Notes under the pieces: generated by a model
What the model saw: only the letters and a program-made list of their open reading frames with translations
Databases searched by the model: none
What the model was told of the DNA's origin: nothing
In this document: positions 1 through 8,215 of the stretch, piece by piece
How positions within the stretch are numbered: position 1 is the first letter of the stretch
How the letters are laid out: every line of letters begins with the position of its first letter
Position numbers and translations under genes: made by a program
Origin: Bradyrhizobium sacchari
Lineage (GTDB): Bacteria; Pseudomonadota; Alphaproteobacteria; Rhizobiales; Xanthobacteraceae
Reading direction: 5' to 3'
DNA: 53,766 bases
NCBI RefSeq assembly: GCF_002068095.1
Contig: NZ_LWIG01000008.1
Coordinates: 116,889-170,654 of the forward strand

Positions 1-833
1 GTGTCGCCGTCGCGCAGGCTGCCGCTGGCTCGCACGCCCCATTCTCTAGCGCCGCCATAACGCCGCGCAACATCCCAGTGGCCGCCAAATCGTGCGGTCG
101 AACCGTAGCTCGCCGTAAGGCGAGTCAAATCCTCTTCCGCGCGCTTAGGCACGACATTGATGACACCGCCAACACCGCCGTTGGGCGCAATTCCGGAGAG
201 CGCGGCTGAGGGACCCTTCAGCACCTCGATGCGTTCGACGTAGTCCGTGAAGATGCGATATGTCGGCGCTATTCCGTAAAGGCCCTCGAAGGCGAACTCA
301 CCGTTGTTGCCTTCGTTGATCGGGAAGCCACGGATGTTGAAAGAGTCCACAACACCGCCGGTTGGGTGCGAACTTCGCACGGAAGGATCGAGGATCAGGG
401 CATCCGCAGCCGTCGCCGCCTGCTGATCCCGGATGAACGTATCCGTGTAACTCGTCACGTTGAACGGCGACTTCATTGTGTCGGTATTTCCGAGCAGTCC
501 CAGCCGCGCGCCTTGTGCAACCTGGCCGCCTGTAAAGGCAGGCACAACACCCGGCCGCGACGCCTGCGATTGCGCGGCGGCCGTTTCCGGTGGCGGAGCG
601 ACTCGCGCAGCGGTGCGGCGGGAAGCTGTCCGAGCCCGGGCTGCATTTCGGCTGATCGGTGCGCGCCGGAGCGATTGTTGCGTCGGAGCATCGACGGTAA
701 CGGGTGGAAGGGAAGTGGCGCTTTGCGCCGTTTCGGATTGAGCAGGCGTTTCGAACCACGCCAGCAACGCCACTCCACCCAGCAGTTTCGCACCCCAGCG
801 AACACCTGCCCCAATCTCACCCGCACGCGGCAT
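1..833 (-). CDS. TonB-dependent siderophore receptor, N-terminal part (cut by left edge)
   Basis: Outer-membrane receptor that would import a ferric siderophore using TonB energy. The minus-strand frame is open from an ATG at 833 to the window edge, about 277 codons, with no stop. Residues 1-35 have a basic start and a hydrophobic LLGGVALLAW segment that fits a signal peptide. A Pro/Ala/Arg-rich linker containing LPPVTV follows. The plug domain begins near GLLGNTDTMKSPFNVTSYT and continues through FNIRGFPI, RIEVLKGPSA and GGVGGVINVVPKR, which are standard plug motifs. The barrel lies outside the window. The frame stays open upstream to about 960 with no other ATG, so an earlier GTG start is possible. 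No FecI/FecR partner is visible. The family is clear; the siderophore is unknown. Confidence 0.88.
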   Translation of the reverse strand, partial: MPRAGEIGAGVRWGAKLLGGVALLAWFETPAQSETAQSATSLPPVTVDAPTQQSLRRAPISRNAARARTASRRTAARVAPPPETAAAQSQASRPGVVPAFTGGQVAQGARLGLLGNTDTMKSPFNVTSYTDTFIRDQQAATAADALILDPSVRSSHPTGGVVDSFNIRGFPINEGNNGEFAFEGLYGIAPTYRIFTDYVERIEVLKGPSAALSGIAPNGGVGGVINVVPKRAEEDLTRLTASYGSTARFGGHWDVARRYGGAREWGVRASGSLRDGD

Positions 834-1623
834 TTCCAGAAAGTCCCTCAACGGCAGCACATCGCCCAGCGCGAAATGCTCCACGCTCGGCCTGCAACGA
901 CCTATGGATCGAAGATCGGATTTTGCATCCGCACTCGGCCGACATTTGTCGCCCGCGCTTCAGCTCCTCCGCAGACTCACATTCGGAGCAGTTGCCTACG
1001 TTATGATCGGCAATGTCCGATTGCTCTCGATCTGCATCGCCTCCTTAAAGAGACGACATCGTGACCGCAACGCAAATGCGTGCGTCATCACTTAGAATAT
1101 CTCGATCATCTACGACTTGAGTCAGACGGCTCGCCACGACTGGATGCGACAAAATGCGCCAGATGCTCGGCACCAGCTCGCTTCGCACCAGCCAACGCGA
1201 CGTCGACGCGTACTCACGAGTCCGGAAGGACGCGGGTTGGGGTCCCTGGCTGGCTCTGCCCTGCGGTTGACGAGTACGGCAGCGTGCGGACCAGAATCTT
1301 GTCACGTCGAACCAGGTGGTGAAACAGGGCCGCGTCTATATGAAGGCCGACGACAGGCCACGCGATCCATTTTCCGACGAGATGATGAATGGCGTCGAGC
1401 GGCGCTGCGGGCAACGCGTCGGGGCGGCCCGTACGGGACGCAGATGCCGCGCTCGCGGACGGACAATTCGGGAAAAATGTCGAAAAGACGCTTGCCTTCC
1501 CGACGGATTTGCCGGCAGTTTGCCCGTCCTTCGTATCTTGCGAGGCATACAGAGCCAGGCTGGCGCCCGCCAGATAGCAGCCTCGGACATCGAATTCAAA
1601 AGAAGGCGGCCTACAGACCGATC
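834..1623. other. Intergenic region without a recognisable gene
   Basis: About 790 bases between the divergent receptor gene and the methylase. Several frames are open on both strands, but their translations are Arg/Ser/Pro-rich shadow-type sequence with no recognised domain. I see no tRNA, clear terminator or stress-type promoter. It may hold decayed sequence and the promoters for both flanking genes. Confidence 0.5.
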
Positions 1624-2640
1624 ATGATCTCCACGAATACCTTCGTCGCGCAAGTCGCACCGCAGAGAAGCAGTCAATACAGCAATTTGGCGCGCGACCT
1701 CGCTACAGCCGAACTCCTGGCATCGCCGCTCGGTCAGACGCTGTCGAGCGTTTCCCTGGAAAACATCGCCGGGCAGGACTACGTCAAGTTCACGACATCG
1801 GGCGCTGGCCTGACGGAGCAACATCACAGGCAACTCGCCAGCATGGCGATGCTGGGGAATGTCTTCGAGTTCTTCGAGTCCATCGACGCCGTGCAGGGCC
1901 CATTGCTCAGGCCGGTCGCAGTTACCTACCCCTTTGCCATCTCCCGCGACCTGCCTTCCATCAGGCGCTACAAGGGAAAGACTAGCGAGTTCTTCACGCA
2001 TTTCGTCTGCAACATCGCCAAGAATGCTTCCGACTTTCGCCACATGGACTGGCGCGAGCTGAAATTGCTTGACCCGATGTGCGGCGGCGGAACGACCTTG
2101 TTCGTCGGCCTGTCACTCGGCGCCAGCGTCGCCGGCGTCGAGCTCGACCAGGACGATGTCGAGTCCACGGCCACCTTCATCACTCAATATTGTCGCGAGA
2201 ACCGGATATCGCTGTCCGCGAACCAGGAGCGACTGCGAAAATTGGGAAATGCGCGCCGCTGGCATTTCCAGATCGGAAGGGAGAGCCCCCTTCGCTGCAT
2301 GCTGGTGAGCGGAAGCGGAGCCGCGGCCAAAGAGCTGACATCCGGGTTCGGTCGACCTCATCTCATCGTTGCCGATCTGCCTTACGGCATTCAACACAAG
2401 GCGCCGCTGCAGGCCCTCCTGACCGATTGTCTGCCCGCCTGGGCCAAGCTGCTGGACCCGGGCGGCTGCATGGCCTTCTCCTGGGATTCGACGCGCTTCA
2501 CGCGCGAGGAGATGGTGGCATTTGTCCGGGACACCGCTCCTTTCGACGTGATGGAGACACCGCCCTACGACAGTCTGGCACACCGTGTCGATCGCGTGAT
2601 CAAGCGGCGGGATGTCATCGTGGCCAGGATTCGTCCCTGA
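1624..2640 (+). CDS. Putative RNA/DNA methylase (UPF0020/TRM11-like)
   Basis: 338-residue SAM-dependent methyltransferase, probably of the Rossmann-fold group that includes TRM11/RlmL guanine-N2 methylases. The SAM loop reads LLDPMCGGGTTL (about residues 145-156). An acidic GVELDQDD follows strand 2. The catalytic-motif position reads VADLPYGI, a variant of the (D/N/S)PP(Y/F) motif of amino-group methylases. The N-terminal 140 residues could hold a THUMP-like or other RNA-binding part but show no diagnostic motif. The frame is open further upstream to 1117. I chose the ATG at 1624 because protein-like composition starts there. It stands alone, divergent from the receptor. The substrate cannot be told from sequence. 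Confidence 0.7.
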   Translation: MISTNTFVAQVAPQRSSQYSNLARDLATAELLASPLGQTLSSVSLENIAGQDYVKFTTSGAGLTEQHHRQLASMAMLGNVFEFFESIDAVQGPLLRPVAVTYPFAISRDLPSIRRYKGKTSEFFTHFVCNIAKNASDFRHMDWRELKLLDPMCGGGTTLFVGLSLGASVAGVELDQDDVESTATFITQYCRENRISLSANQERLRKLGNARRWHFQIGRESPLRCMLVSGSGAAAKELTSGFGRPHLIVADLPYGIQHKAPLQALLTDCLPAWAKLLDPGGCMAFSWDSTRFTREEMVAFVRDTAPFDVMETPPYDSLAHRVDRVIKRRDVIVARIRP

Positions 2641-2682
2641 TTCAGCGGCGCTCTTGCCGAATAGAAGCCTGGCTGAGCCGGG

Positions 2683-2930
2683 AATGGCCGATACCCGCCA
2701 TAAGTCCGGCTGGAACGTCGGCGTCACCGGCCTGGCCGCCCCGCCCGACGCCGTCGAGGCTCTGAAGAATTGCGACATGCTGATCACCTGCGTCTTCCTG
2801 CTGTTCTCGCCGGAACAGTTCGCCAAAGGTCGAGATCGCCGCCGGCCTTCTCGACGCGGCCAGGGTGATGCGGATCACCTCGCCGCACGGCCTAGCGCGT
2901 GCAATAAAGAATGCAGCGCGATCTCGTTAA
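2683..2930 (+). pseudogene. Frameshifted remnant of a dehydrogenase-like gene
   Basis: One frame reads a stretch with GWNVGVTGLAAPPDAVEALK and CDMLITCVFLL, resembling the N-terminal NAD-binding part of a 3-hydroxyisobutyrate-dehydrogenase-like protein. A single-base shift near 2827 would continue it as VEIAAGLLDAARVMRITSPH, ending with a stop at 2928-2930. There is no usable start and no Rossmann GxGxxG. I read this as a decayed fragment caught between the methylase and the convergent SDR. The assignment is weak and rests on composition and partial similarity only. Confidence 0.3.
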
Positions 2931-3724
2931 GACTTCGCCGTGCCCGGCTCTGCCATCTTGCGATGTTGCTTGGCCAACACCTCATTCGGCGTGACGTTAG
3001 CCACCGTCGTCTGGATCTTGTTCTTCATTCCTGTGACGACATCTGACTCCCCGCGCAGCATCGCATTGAAGCCGGCCTTTGCGACCTCACGTGCATCGTC
3101 CTTCTTGTCGGTGCCGACCTTGGTGTCCATCATGTCGGCACGCCGGAAAAATTCGGTCTCGGTCGCACCCGGCATCAAGCAGGTGACGCTCACGCCGCTG
3201 CCGCGTAGCTCCTCGCGCAGTGCGAAGGAGAAGGAATCAAGGAATGCCTTGGTTCCGTTATAGACGGCCTGAAAGCTGCCGGGCATGAAGCCGGCGATCG
3301 AGCCCGTGATCAGGATACGTCCTGAGTTCCGCCGGAGCATCTCATTGCCAGCGCGATGGATCAGATAGAGAGTTCCGGTGATGTTCGTGTCGACGACGCG
3401 CCTGATCCGGCCGAAATCCTGATCAAGGAAAGCATTGCCGAGGCCGACGCCGGCGTTGGCCAAGAGCGCATCGATCGGGCGGTCGCCGATCGCGGCACAT
3501 AATTTGTCAACGCCTTCGGTGGTGGCGAGATCGGTCTGGACGGCTTCTACACTTCGGCCAAGCCTGCGCAGCTCGGTCGCAGCCGTCTCAATTGCGGGCT
3601 CATCCGCAACGATGACAAGATCAAAGCCGTTCTCGGCACAGCACCTTGCGAGTTCCAGGCCGATTCCGGTGGAAGCTCCGGTTACGACGGCGAACTTGCT
3701 GGCGGGCAATCGATCGGCAGACAT
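2927..3724 (-). CDS. Short-chain dehydrogenase/reductase
   Basis: 265-residue classical SDR oxidoreductase, presumably cytoplasmic and NADP(H)-dependent. The cofactor motif is VVTGASTGIG near the N-terminus. NAG appears in LLANAGVG, and the catalytic Ser plus YxxxK appear in ITGSIAG and VYNGTK. The C-terminus is charged (HRKMAEPG). The frame is open to 3799. I prefer the ATG at 3724 because GAGG lies 8 bases upstream and the usual SDR N-terminus follows. A weak stress-type promoter (3759-3783) would transcribe it. The gene is divergent from the alcohol dehydrogenase. The substrate is unknown. Confidence 0.85.
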   Translation of the reverse strand: MSADRLPASKFAVVTGASTGIGLELARCCAENGFDLVIVADEPAIETAATELRRLGRSVEAVQTDLATTEGVDKLCAAIGDRPIDALLANAGVGLGNAFLDQDFGRIRRVVDTNITGTLYLIHRAGNEMLRRNSGRILITGSIAGFMPGSFQAVYNGTKAFLDSFSFALREELRGSGVSVTCLMPGATETEFFRRADMMDTKVGTDKKDDAREVAKAGFNAMLRGESDVVTGMKNKIQTTVANVTPNEVLAKQHRKMAEPGTAKS

Positions 3725-3758
3725 GGGCGTGTCCTCGCGGCTGACCTTGATGACGGCC

Positions 3759-3783
3759 AATCGCTCGGTGTCCGGCTCGTTCC
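3759..3783 (-). promoter_or_regulatory. Weak EcfG-like promoter candidate before the SDR
   Basis: On the minus strand GGAAC (3779-3783) is followed after 16 bases by GATT (3759-3762), 34 bases before the start codon. The -35 half is perfect. The -10 half shares only the final TT with the CGTT consensus, so this is a weak call. Confidence 0.3.
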
Positions 3784-3809
3784 TATCCGAAGTCCGCAAT
3801 CAGGCGCGA

Positions 3810-3865
3810 AGATTTGCGGCTGCAATAGCAACCATCGTTCCATTCTGGACTTAGATGCCTCGTAA
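3810..3865. repeat. Copy A of a 56-nt upstream element (second copy at 25136-25191)
   Basis: This stretch aligns without gaps to 25136-25191, with 45 of 56 positions identical by my count. Conserved blocks are AGATTTGCG, ATAGCAACCAT, GTTCC, CTGGACTT and CTCGTAA. It ends 20 bases before the alcohol dehydrogenase ATG. See the corresponding finding. Confidence 0.6.
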
Positions 3866-3884
3866 ATTCAGCGGGAGAACGAAG

Positions 3885-5060
3885 ATGAAGGCGCTGGTTT
3901 GGCACGGCAAGGAAGACATCCGGTGCGATACCGTCACCGATCCGGAGATCCAGGACCCGCGCGACGCGATCATCAAGGTCACGAGCTGCGCGATCTGCGG
4001 CTCAGACCTGCACCTCTTCCACAATTTCATTCCCGGCATGATGCCCGGCGATATCATGGGCCACGAGACCATGGGCGAGGTCGTCGAAGTGGGCTGCGGC
4101 GTCGACAGCAAATTGAAGAAGGGCGACCGCATCGTCGTCCCCTTCACGATCATTTGCGGCGAATGCGATCAATGCAAACGCGGCAATTTCTCCGTGTGCG
4201 AGACCACCAACCGCAAGAAGCACCTGGCCGATAAGGTGTTCGGACATTCAACCGCAGGTCTGTTCGGCTACACTCATTTGACCGGCGGCTATCCTGGCGG
4301 ACAGGCGGAATATCTCCGCGTGCCCTTCGCCGATGCCACGCATATCAAGGTTCCCGCGGGCATCCCAGACGAACAGCTGCTGTTTCTCAGCGACATCTTC
4401 CCGACCGGCTGGCAGGCGGCGGTGCAATGCGACATCGTACCGACAGATACGGTCGCGATCTGGGGCTGTGGTCCGGTCGGACAAATGGCGATCCGGAGCG
4501 CCATCCTGCTCGGCGCCAATCAAGTGATCGCGATCGACTGCCTGCCCGAGCGGCTCAGCATGGCGGAAGCCGCTGGCGCGACCACGATCAATTTCGAGAA
4601 CGAGAGCGTTCTGGAGCGGCTGAAGGAACTGACCGACGGCAAAGGTCCGGAAAAGTGCATCGATTGCGTCGGGATGGAATCGCATGTGAGCGCATCCTGG
4701 CCCGACACCCTGCTCGACCGAGCCAAGCAGATGGTGATGCTGGAGAGCGACCGGCCCCATGTCCTGCGGGAGATGATCTATGTCTGCCGGCCCGGCGGCA
4801 TCATCTCGGTGCCCGGCGTTTACAGCGGCTTCTCCGACAAGCTTCCGATGGGCGCATTCATGAACAAGGGTCTGACGATGCGCACCGGGCAGACTCACGT
4901 CAACCGCTGGACCGACGATCTTCTTCGCCGCATCGAGCAAGGCGAGATCGATCCGTCATTCGTCATCACCCACACCGTGCCGCTCGAGCAAGGTCCCGAA
5001 ATGTACCAAATGTTCCGCGACAAGCGTGATTCATGTGTCAAGGTCGTGTTGAAGCCCTGA
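3885..5060 (+). CDS. Zinc-dependent alcohol dehydrogenase (glutathione-independent formaldehyde dehydrogenase-like)
   Basis: 391-residue medium-chain dehydrogenase. Catalytic zinc ligands appear in SCAICGSDLH and MGHETMGEV. The structural-zinc loop has Cys residues in IICGECDQCKRGNFSVC. The Rossmann loop is WGCGPVGQMA. The long insertion after the structural zinc and the segment IDCVGMESH resemble the Pseudomonas-type formaldehyde dehydrogenase group rather than plain ethanol dehydrogenases. It would oxidise an alcohol or aldehyde with NAD+ in the cytoplasm. I chose the ATG at 3885, preceded by GGGAGAACGAAG; the frame is open back to 3855. The next gene follows after 11 bases and is probably in the same operon. 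Confidence 0.85.
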   Translation: MKALVWHGKEDIRCDTVTDPEIQDPRDAIIKVTSCAICGSDLHLFHNFIPGMMPGDIMGHETMGEVVEVGCGVDSKLKKGDRIVVPFTIICGECDQCKRGNFSVCETTNRKKHLADKVFGHSTAGLFGYTHLTGGYPGGQAEYLRVPFADATHIKVPAGIPDEQLLFLSDIFPTGWQAAVQCDIVPTDTVAIWGCGPVGQMAIRSAILLGANQVIAIDCLPERLSMAEAAGATTINFENESVLERLKELTDGKGPEKCIDCVGMESHVSASWPDTLLDRAKQMVMLESDRPHVLREMIYVCRPGGIISVPGVYSGFSDKLPMGAFMNKGLTMRTGQTHVNRWTDDLLRRIEQGEIDPSFVITHTVPLEQGPEMYQMFRDKRDSCVKVVLKP

Positions 5061-5071
5061 AAGGAGCAACC

Positions 5072-5617
5072 ATGTTTCATTTCTCAAATATCGTGCGCTC
5101 CAAGGGGGACCCCAAGATTGTTGAAGGCGGACCGAGCCTGAAGCAACCGCCAGACCAGCTTGCACGCGCGCTTGGCTGGCTCGGCATTGGCCTCGGCATC
5201 ACGGAATTCCTCGCGCCCCGACGCGTCACGGAAGCGCTCGGCATGGAGGGACGCGAGACGCTGGTCCGTGCTTTCGGCTTGCGGGAAATCCTCGCCGGCG
5301 TCATGTCACTATCGGTCGATAGGAACGCGGGGCTGTGGGCTCGCGTCGGTGGCGACGGCCTGGATGCGGCTGCACTCCTTTCGGGCCTGACATCCGATAA
5401 TCCCAAGAAGGGCAACATCGCGCTGGCGCTCCTCATGGTGGGTGGCATTGCCATGCTCGACTACCGGGCCGCCCAGGATACCAAGCCGCGGCGGCCTCCG
5501 CCGAATGCGCGGCGCAAGCTGTATCCCAACCGCAGCGGCTTCCCCAAGGGGGTTCAGGCCGCGAAAGGTCGAGCTAAGGAGATGATCCAGCACAAGACGG
5601 CCGGTGTCACTTCCTGA
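5072..5617 (+). CDS. Conserved membrane-associated protein, function unknown
   Basis: 181 residues with a strong ribosome site (AAAGGAGC) 5 bases before the ATG at 5072; the frame is open to 5033. Hydrophobic segments lie at about residues 30-50 (LGWLGIGLGITEFLAP), 70-85 (LREILAGVMSLS) and 115-130 (IALALLMVGGIAML). A basic C-terminal tail of about 45 residues follows. Proteins with this LGxxEFLAP...LVRAFGLREI pattern often sit beside alcohol dehydrogenases or as N-terminal parts of cyclase/dehydrase-like proteins; that is from memory. The short gap to the dehydrogenase suggests co-transcription. Confidence 0.7.
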   Translation: MFHFSNIVRSKGDPKIVEGGPSLKQPPDQLARALGWLGIGLGITEFLAPRRVTEALGMEGRETLVRAFGLREILAGVMSLSVDRNAGLWARVGGDGLDAAALLSGLTSDNPKKGNIALALLMVGGIAMLDYRAAQDTKPRRPPPNARRKLYPNRSGFPKGVQAAKGRAKEMIQHKTAGVTS

Positions 5618-5929
5618 CCAAGCCGGGATTGCAGACGAGCGACGGCGACGCTCGCGCTCGATTGCCGCCGTCGAGGCGGCGCTCAGCCTCCATGTGGTAT
5701 ATGCGGTCTGCTGAGTTACCGTGGGAAATGGCCTCGAGTGGCATTCATTGGCGGGGCTCGCGACCTGGGGCACGACGCTTCTCATCCAGCGAGCCGAGCA
5801 TGGCGTTTCACAGCGATCGTTCCTCTCACTAAGACGATTGCAACGATGGAGCTGCCCTTTCGCCTCGGCGTCGCCACTGGCGCGGCCTCCTCCCGGGCGT
5901 TCATCGTCGCTACTGCGCGCGGCTACATA
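5618..5929. other. Intergenic region, no gene seen
   Basis: About 310 bases between the membrane protein and the stress promoter of the Mn-catalase. Open frames are present on both strands but have no protein-like composition or recognisable motif, and no strong hairpin terminator is seen. Confidence 0.45.
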
Positions 5930-5954
5930 GGAACAACGCCAATACACGCCGGTT
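5930..5954 (+). promoter_or_regulatory. EcfG-type (general stress) promoter for the Mn-catalase
   Basis: GGAAC at 5930-5934, 16-base spacer, GGTT at 5951-5954. This fits the alphaproteobacterial EcfG pattern with one -10 substitution (GGTT for CGTT), the same variant seen at three other stress genes here. The ATG lies 38 bases downstream of the -10. Confidence 0.6.
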
Positions 5955-5991
5955 CGAGAACAGATGTTCCTTCCAACCTAAAGGGCAATCC

Positions 5992-7263
5992 ATGTATCAC
6001 CACGTGAAGAAACTGATGTTCACCGTCCGTGTCGACGAACCTGATCCCCGGTTCGGCAATATGCTGCTCGAGCAGTTCGGTGGCGCCAACGGCGAGCTCG
6101 CCGCCGCCATGCAGTACTCCATACAGGGGCTCAATTGCGAAGATCCGGATCGCAAGGATCTCCTGATGGACATCGGTACTGAGGAATTGAGCCATCTCGA
6201 AGTCGTCGGCACGCTCGCCCGCATGCATCTCAAGCCCGCGAAATTCGATCGCCAGGCTGCCGAAGCCGATCCGCTCATCGCGATCGCCGGGGGCGGCGGC
6301 GTGAACCTGTTCAACTCGCAGGGCAATGCCTGGACTGCCGATTACCTCAAGATCACCGGCGAGCTGGATGTCGACCTTCGGAGCAACATTGCCGCGGAGG
6401 CGAGAGCCAAGATCGTCTACGAACGGCTGATCAATTTCACCGATGACGCTGGAACCAAGGATGCGCTTCAGTTCCTGATGACGCGTGAGATTACGCACAT
6501 GAAGGCGTTCTCGCTGGCGCTCGAAAGCATGGCAAAGCCGGCATTCAGCATCGGCCGGATCGCCCCAACACCCGGCCTCGTCGATCAGTTCTTCAACGAT
6601 TCGACGGGAACCGGCGATCACGGCGAGATCGACACGCGCGGGCCGTGGAATGAGGGAGGCGAATGGGTCTTCACCGACTCGCCTGCCATCCAGGCCGGCG
6701 AGCCCGGCCCAGCAAGCGCGATCGTCACCGAGAGCTCTCCGCCGGTCGACGAAGCCGGTCTCGGCGAACTCCTGATCGACGAGCTCCGCGACATCCTTCA
6801 CGCGGAAAAGCAACTCACGAAGGCGCTGCCCAAGATGGCGGAAGCCGCGCGCTTCGATCAGCTGCGAGAGTTGTTCGAGCAGCACCTCGTCGAGACCGAG
6901 GCGCAGATCGAGCGAATCAACGAGTGTTTCGAGATGCTCGGAAAGTCAGTGCGCACCAAGCCTTGCAAGGGCATGATGGGCCTGGTCGAGGAAGGCCAGG
7001 AAATCATGGACGAAGGCGAAGAGAAGGAAGATGCTGCCGCCGATCTCGCATTGATCGGGGCGGCGCAGCGGGTCGAGCATTACGAGATCGCCGGCTACAC
7101 TACCGCGCGCAATCTCGCTCAGCAATTGCGCCATAGCGCCGTCGTCAGCCTTCTGTCGAAGTCCCTCGCTGAGGAAGAGAATGCCGATCAGCTCTTGAAC
7201 CAGGTCGCTCGTTCGCTGATGTCGGTCGCGAAAATGCCGGCGGCCGTCGAGCAGACGGAATAG
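5992..7263 (+). CDS. Manganese catalase fused to a YciE/DUF892-like ferritin domain
   Basis: 423-residue protein that would dismutate hydrogen peroxide with a dinuclear Mn centre. The catalase part is residues 1 to about 225. Metal ligands are visible as E35 (ANGELAAAMQY), E65 and H68 (EELSHLE), the Glu in AAEARAKIVYE and the His in TREITHMKAF. A linker with GPWNEGGEW, typical of Mn-catalase tails, leads to a second four-helix unit from about 255 to 410 (LGELLIDELRDILHAEKQL onward). That unit resembles the YciE/DUF892 stress proteins. Ordinary Mn-catalases end near residue 290-300, so the second domain is extra. An EcfG-type promoter precedes it and it is apparently monocistronic. Confidence 0.9.
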   Translation: MYHHVKKLMFTVRVDEPDPRFGNMLLEQFGGANGELAAAMQYSIQGLNCEDPDRKDLLMDIGTEELSHLEVVGTLARMHLKPAKFDRQAAEADPLIAIAGGGGVNLFNSQGNAWTADYLKITGELDVDLRSNIAAEARAKIVYERLINFTDDAGTKDALQFLMTREITHMKAFSLALESMAKPAFSIGRIAPTPGLVDQFFNDSTGTGDHGEIDTRGPWNEGGEWVFTDSPAIQAGEPGPASAIVTESSPPVDEAGLGELLIDELRDILHAEKQLTKALPKMAEAARFDQLRELFEQHLVETEAQIERINECFEMLGKSVRTKPCKGMMGLVEEGQEIMDEGEEKEDAAADLALIGAAQRVEHYEIAGYTTARNLAQQLRHSAVVSLLSKSLAEEENADQLLNQVARSLMSVAKMPAAVEQTE

Positions 7264-7512
7264 AGTGCGGGTATGCTGCGGCACTAGATGACGTCGACGC
7301 GCGCCTCGGTCCGTTCCCTTCCAGACGTGCGCGCGAGCGCGGCCCCGGCGAGACTCTCCCTTGCGCGGGGTCGCATTCGTTTCTGAAGAATGATGTGCGG
7401 GGAATTACAACGCCCAGCGACGCGCGAATGTTTCAGGACAGCAACGCCAGCTTTCAGCGCCCCGTGCGAAGACACAGGTCGCCCCGTTCGGCGCCGCCGC
7501 TGGAGTGCAGGC

Positions 7513-7710
7513 TTACTTGTTGGACGAGCTCGAACCGGTCGTGACGCTCGGAGCGTTGGTCGGAGCCGTGGTGGTGGTCTGATGACCGATATCGCGTCCA
7601 TTGTAGAAGAAGACGGCCGCGACGACGGCTATGACGAAGACTGCGCCGACCATCCAGCCGACTGCGCTGTTCTGTCGAGGCCTTGCGCTGAAGGGGTCGT
7701 TTTGATCCAT
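7513..7710 (-). CDS. Small stress-induced single-pass membrane protein
   Basis: 65 residues: a polar N-terminus (MDQNDPFSARP), one hydrophobic helix (VGWMVGAVFVIAVVAAVFF, about residues 17-35) and a Thr/Ser-rich tail ending in SSSSNK. The likely topology is N-in with a short Thr/Ser tail outside. The family is not recognised by function. The start is supported by GGGAGAAC upstream and by the promoter at 7736-7760. The 250 bases between it and the Mn-catalase stop (7264-7512) hold nothing I can support. Confidence 0.65.
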   Translation of the reverse strand: MDQNDPFSARPRQNSAVGWMVGAVFVIAVVAAVFFYNGRDIGHQTTTTAPTNAPSVTTGSSSSNK

Positions 7711-7735
7711 GCTGTTCTCCCGTGACTGACTCGAA

Positions 7736-7760
7736 AACCTGTCGCCGGAAGGGACGTTCC
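7736..7760 (-). promoter_or_regulatory. EcfG-type promoter for the small membrane protein
   Basis: On the minus strand GGAAC (7756-7760), 16-base spacer, GGTT (7736-7739). The start codon lies 25 bases further downstream, leaving room for a normal leader with the visible GGGAG ribosome site. Confidence 0.6.
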
Positions 7761-7870
7761 AATTCGGCTAGCTACGCCTGCCCGTCCCTCTCGGGGGCGC
7801 AACAAAAGAAAAGCGAAAACAACCCCATGCACAGTAGCCGGTGCCAATGAGATCAATGGCTTGGCGGCGG

Positions 7871-7895
7871 TCGAATTCTGATTATACGAATTCGA
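7871..7895. repeat. Perfect 8-bp inverted repeat, operator-like
   Basis: TCGAATTC (7871-7878) and GAATTCGA (7888-7895) are perfect inverted arms separated by 9 AT-rich bases. Arm centres are 17 bases apart. It lies in the intergenic region between the minus-strand small membrane protein and the plus-strand 26-residue ORF. It could bind a dimeric regulator; no partner is identified. Confidence 0.4.
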
Positions 7896-8029
7896 TTTGA
7901 CTCGTCGGGCAAAACACCTGTAGACAGCCATCATCCGGAACGACCGACGGCATCCTGTCTCCGCTGAGTGACACCATGCGCGAGCTCGCCGATGCCCCAA
8001 ATATCGAACAGGATCGGTTCCGCCCCGTT

Positions 8030-8054
8030 GGAACGGACAAGCGGGTGTTCCATT
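8030..8054 (+). promoter_or_regulatory. Weak EcfG-like promoter before the 26-residue ORF
   Basis: GGAAC (8030-8034), 16-base spacer, CATT (8051-8054). The ATG at 8062 begins 8 bases after the -10, the same close spacing as at the DUF6894-like gene at 9529. The -10 deviates from CGTT, so the call is tentative. Confidence 0.35.
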
Positions 8055-8061
8055 GACCGTC

Positions 8062-8142
8062 ATGGGAAAGCTGCTGATCGGTATCGTCGTCGTGAGCCTG
8101 GCAATGATCATCGCGTTCGCCGTCTACGTCATCACGCTGTAA
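8062..8142 (+). CDS. 26-residue single-helix membrane peptide
   Basis: Short ORF MGKLLIGIVVVSLAM... ending with TAA at 8140-8142. After a Lys at position 3 the product is almost entirely hydrophobic (Ile/Val/Leu/Ala), a textbook single transmembrane helix. No clear ribosome site precedes it. A GGAAC-N16-CATT element ends 7 bases before the ATG, so it may be expressed from a near-leaderless stress transcript. The function is unknown; such miniproteins are common in stress regulons. It is too small for confidence without expression data. Confidence 0.45.
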   Translation: MGKLLIGIVVVSLAMIIAFAVYVITL

Positions 8143-8180
8143 CGGCAGGCACGATCACGGCGCTCCTCGGCCGACCACCC

Positions 8181-8206
8181 GGAACATTGCGCTGCGGTCG
8201 GGCGTT
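8181..8206 (+). promoter_or_regulatory. EcfG-type promoter abutting the first DUF6894-like gene
   Basis: GGAAC (8181-8185), 17-base spacer, CGTT (8203-8206): a full consensus match. Only 9 bases separate the -10 from the ATG at 8216, so transcription should start about at the initiation codon. Confidence 0.75.
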
Positions 8207-8215
8207 TTGGCCGAA

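Noticed and set aside
298..1064. Long open frames on both strands at the left end
   Set aside because: Their Arg/Pro/Ser-rich translations are shadows of the minus-strand TonB receptor frame, which reads through to the window edge with plug-domain motifs.
1117..1623. N-terminal extension of the methylase frame
   Set aside because: The first 169 codons have shadow-like composition and no domain; the ATG at 1624 begins protein-like sequence.
1336..2043. 235-codon minus-strand frame opposite the methylase
   Set aside because: No family motif; it mirrors the codon bias of the plus-strand methylase.
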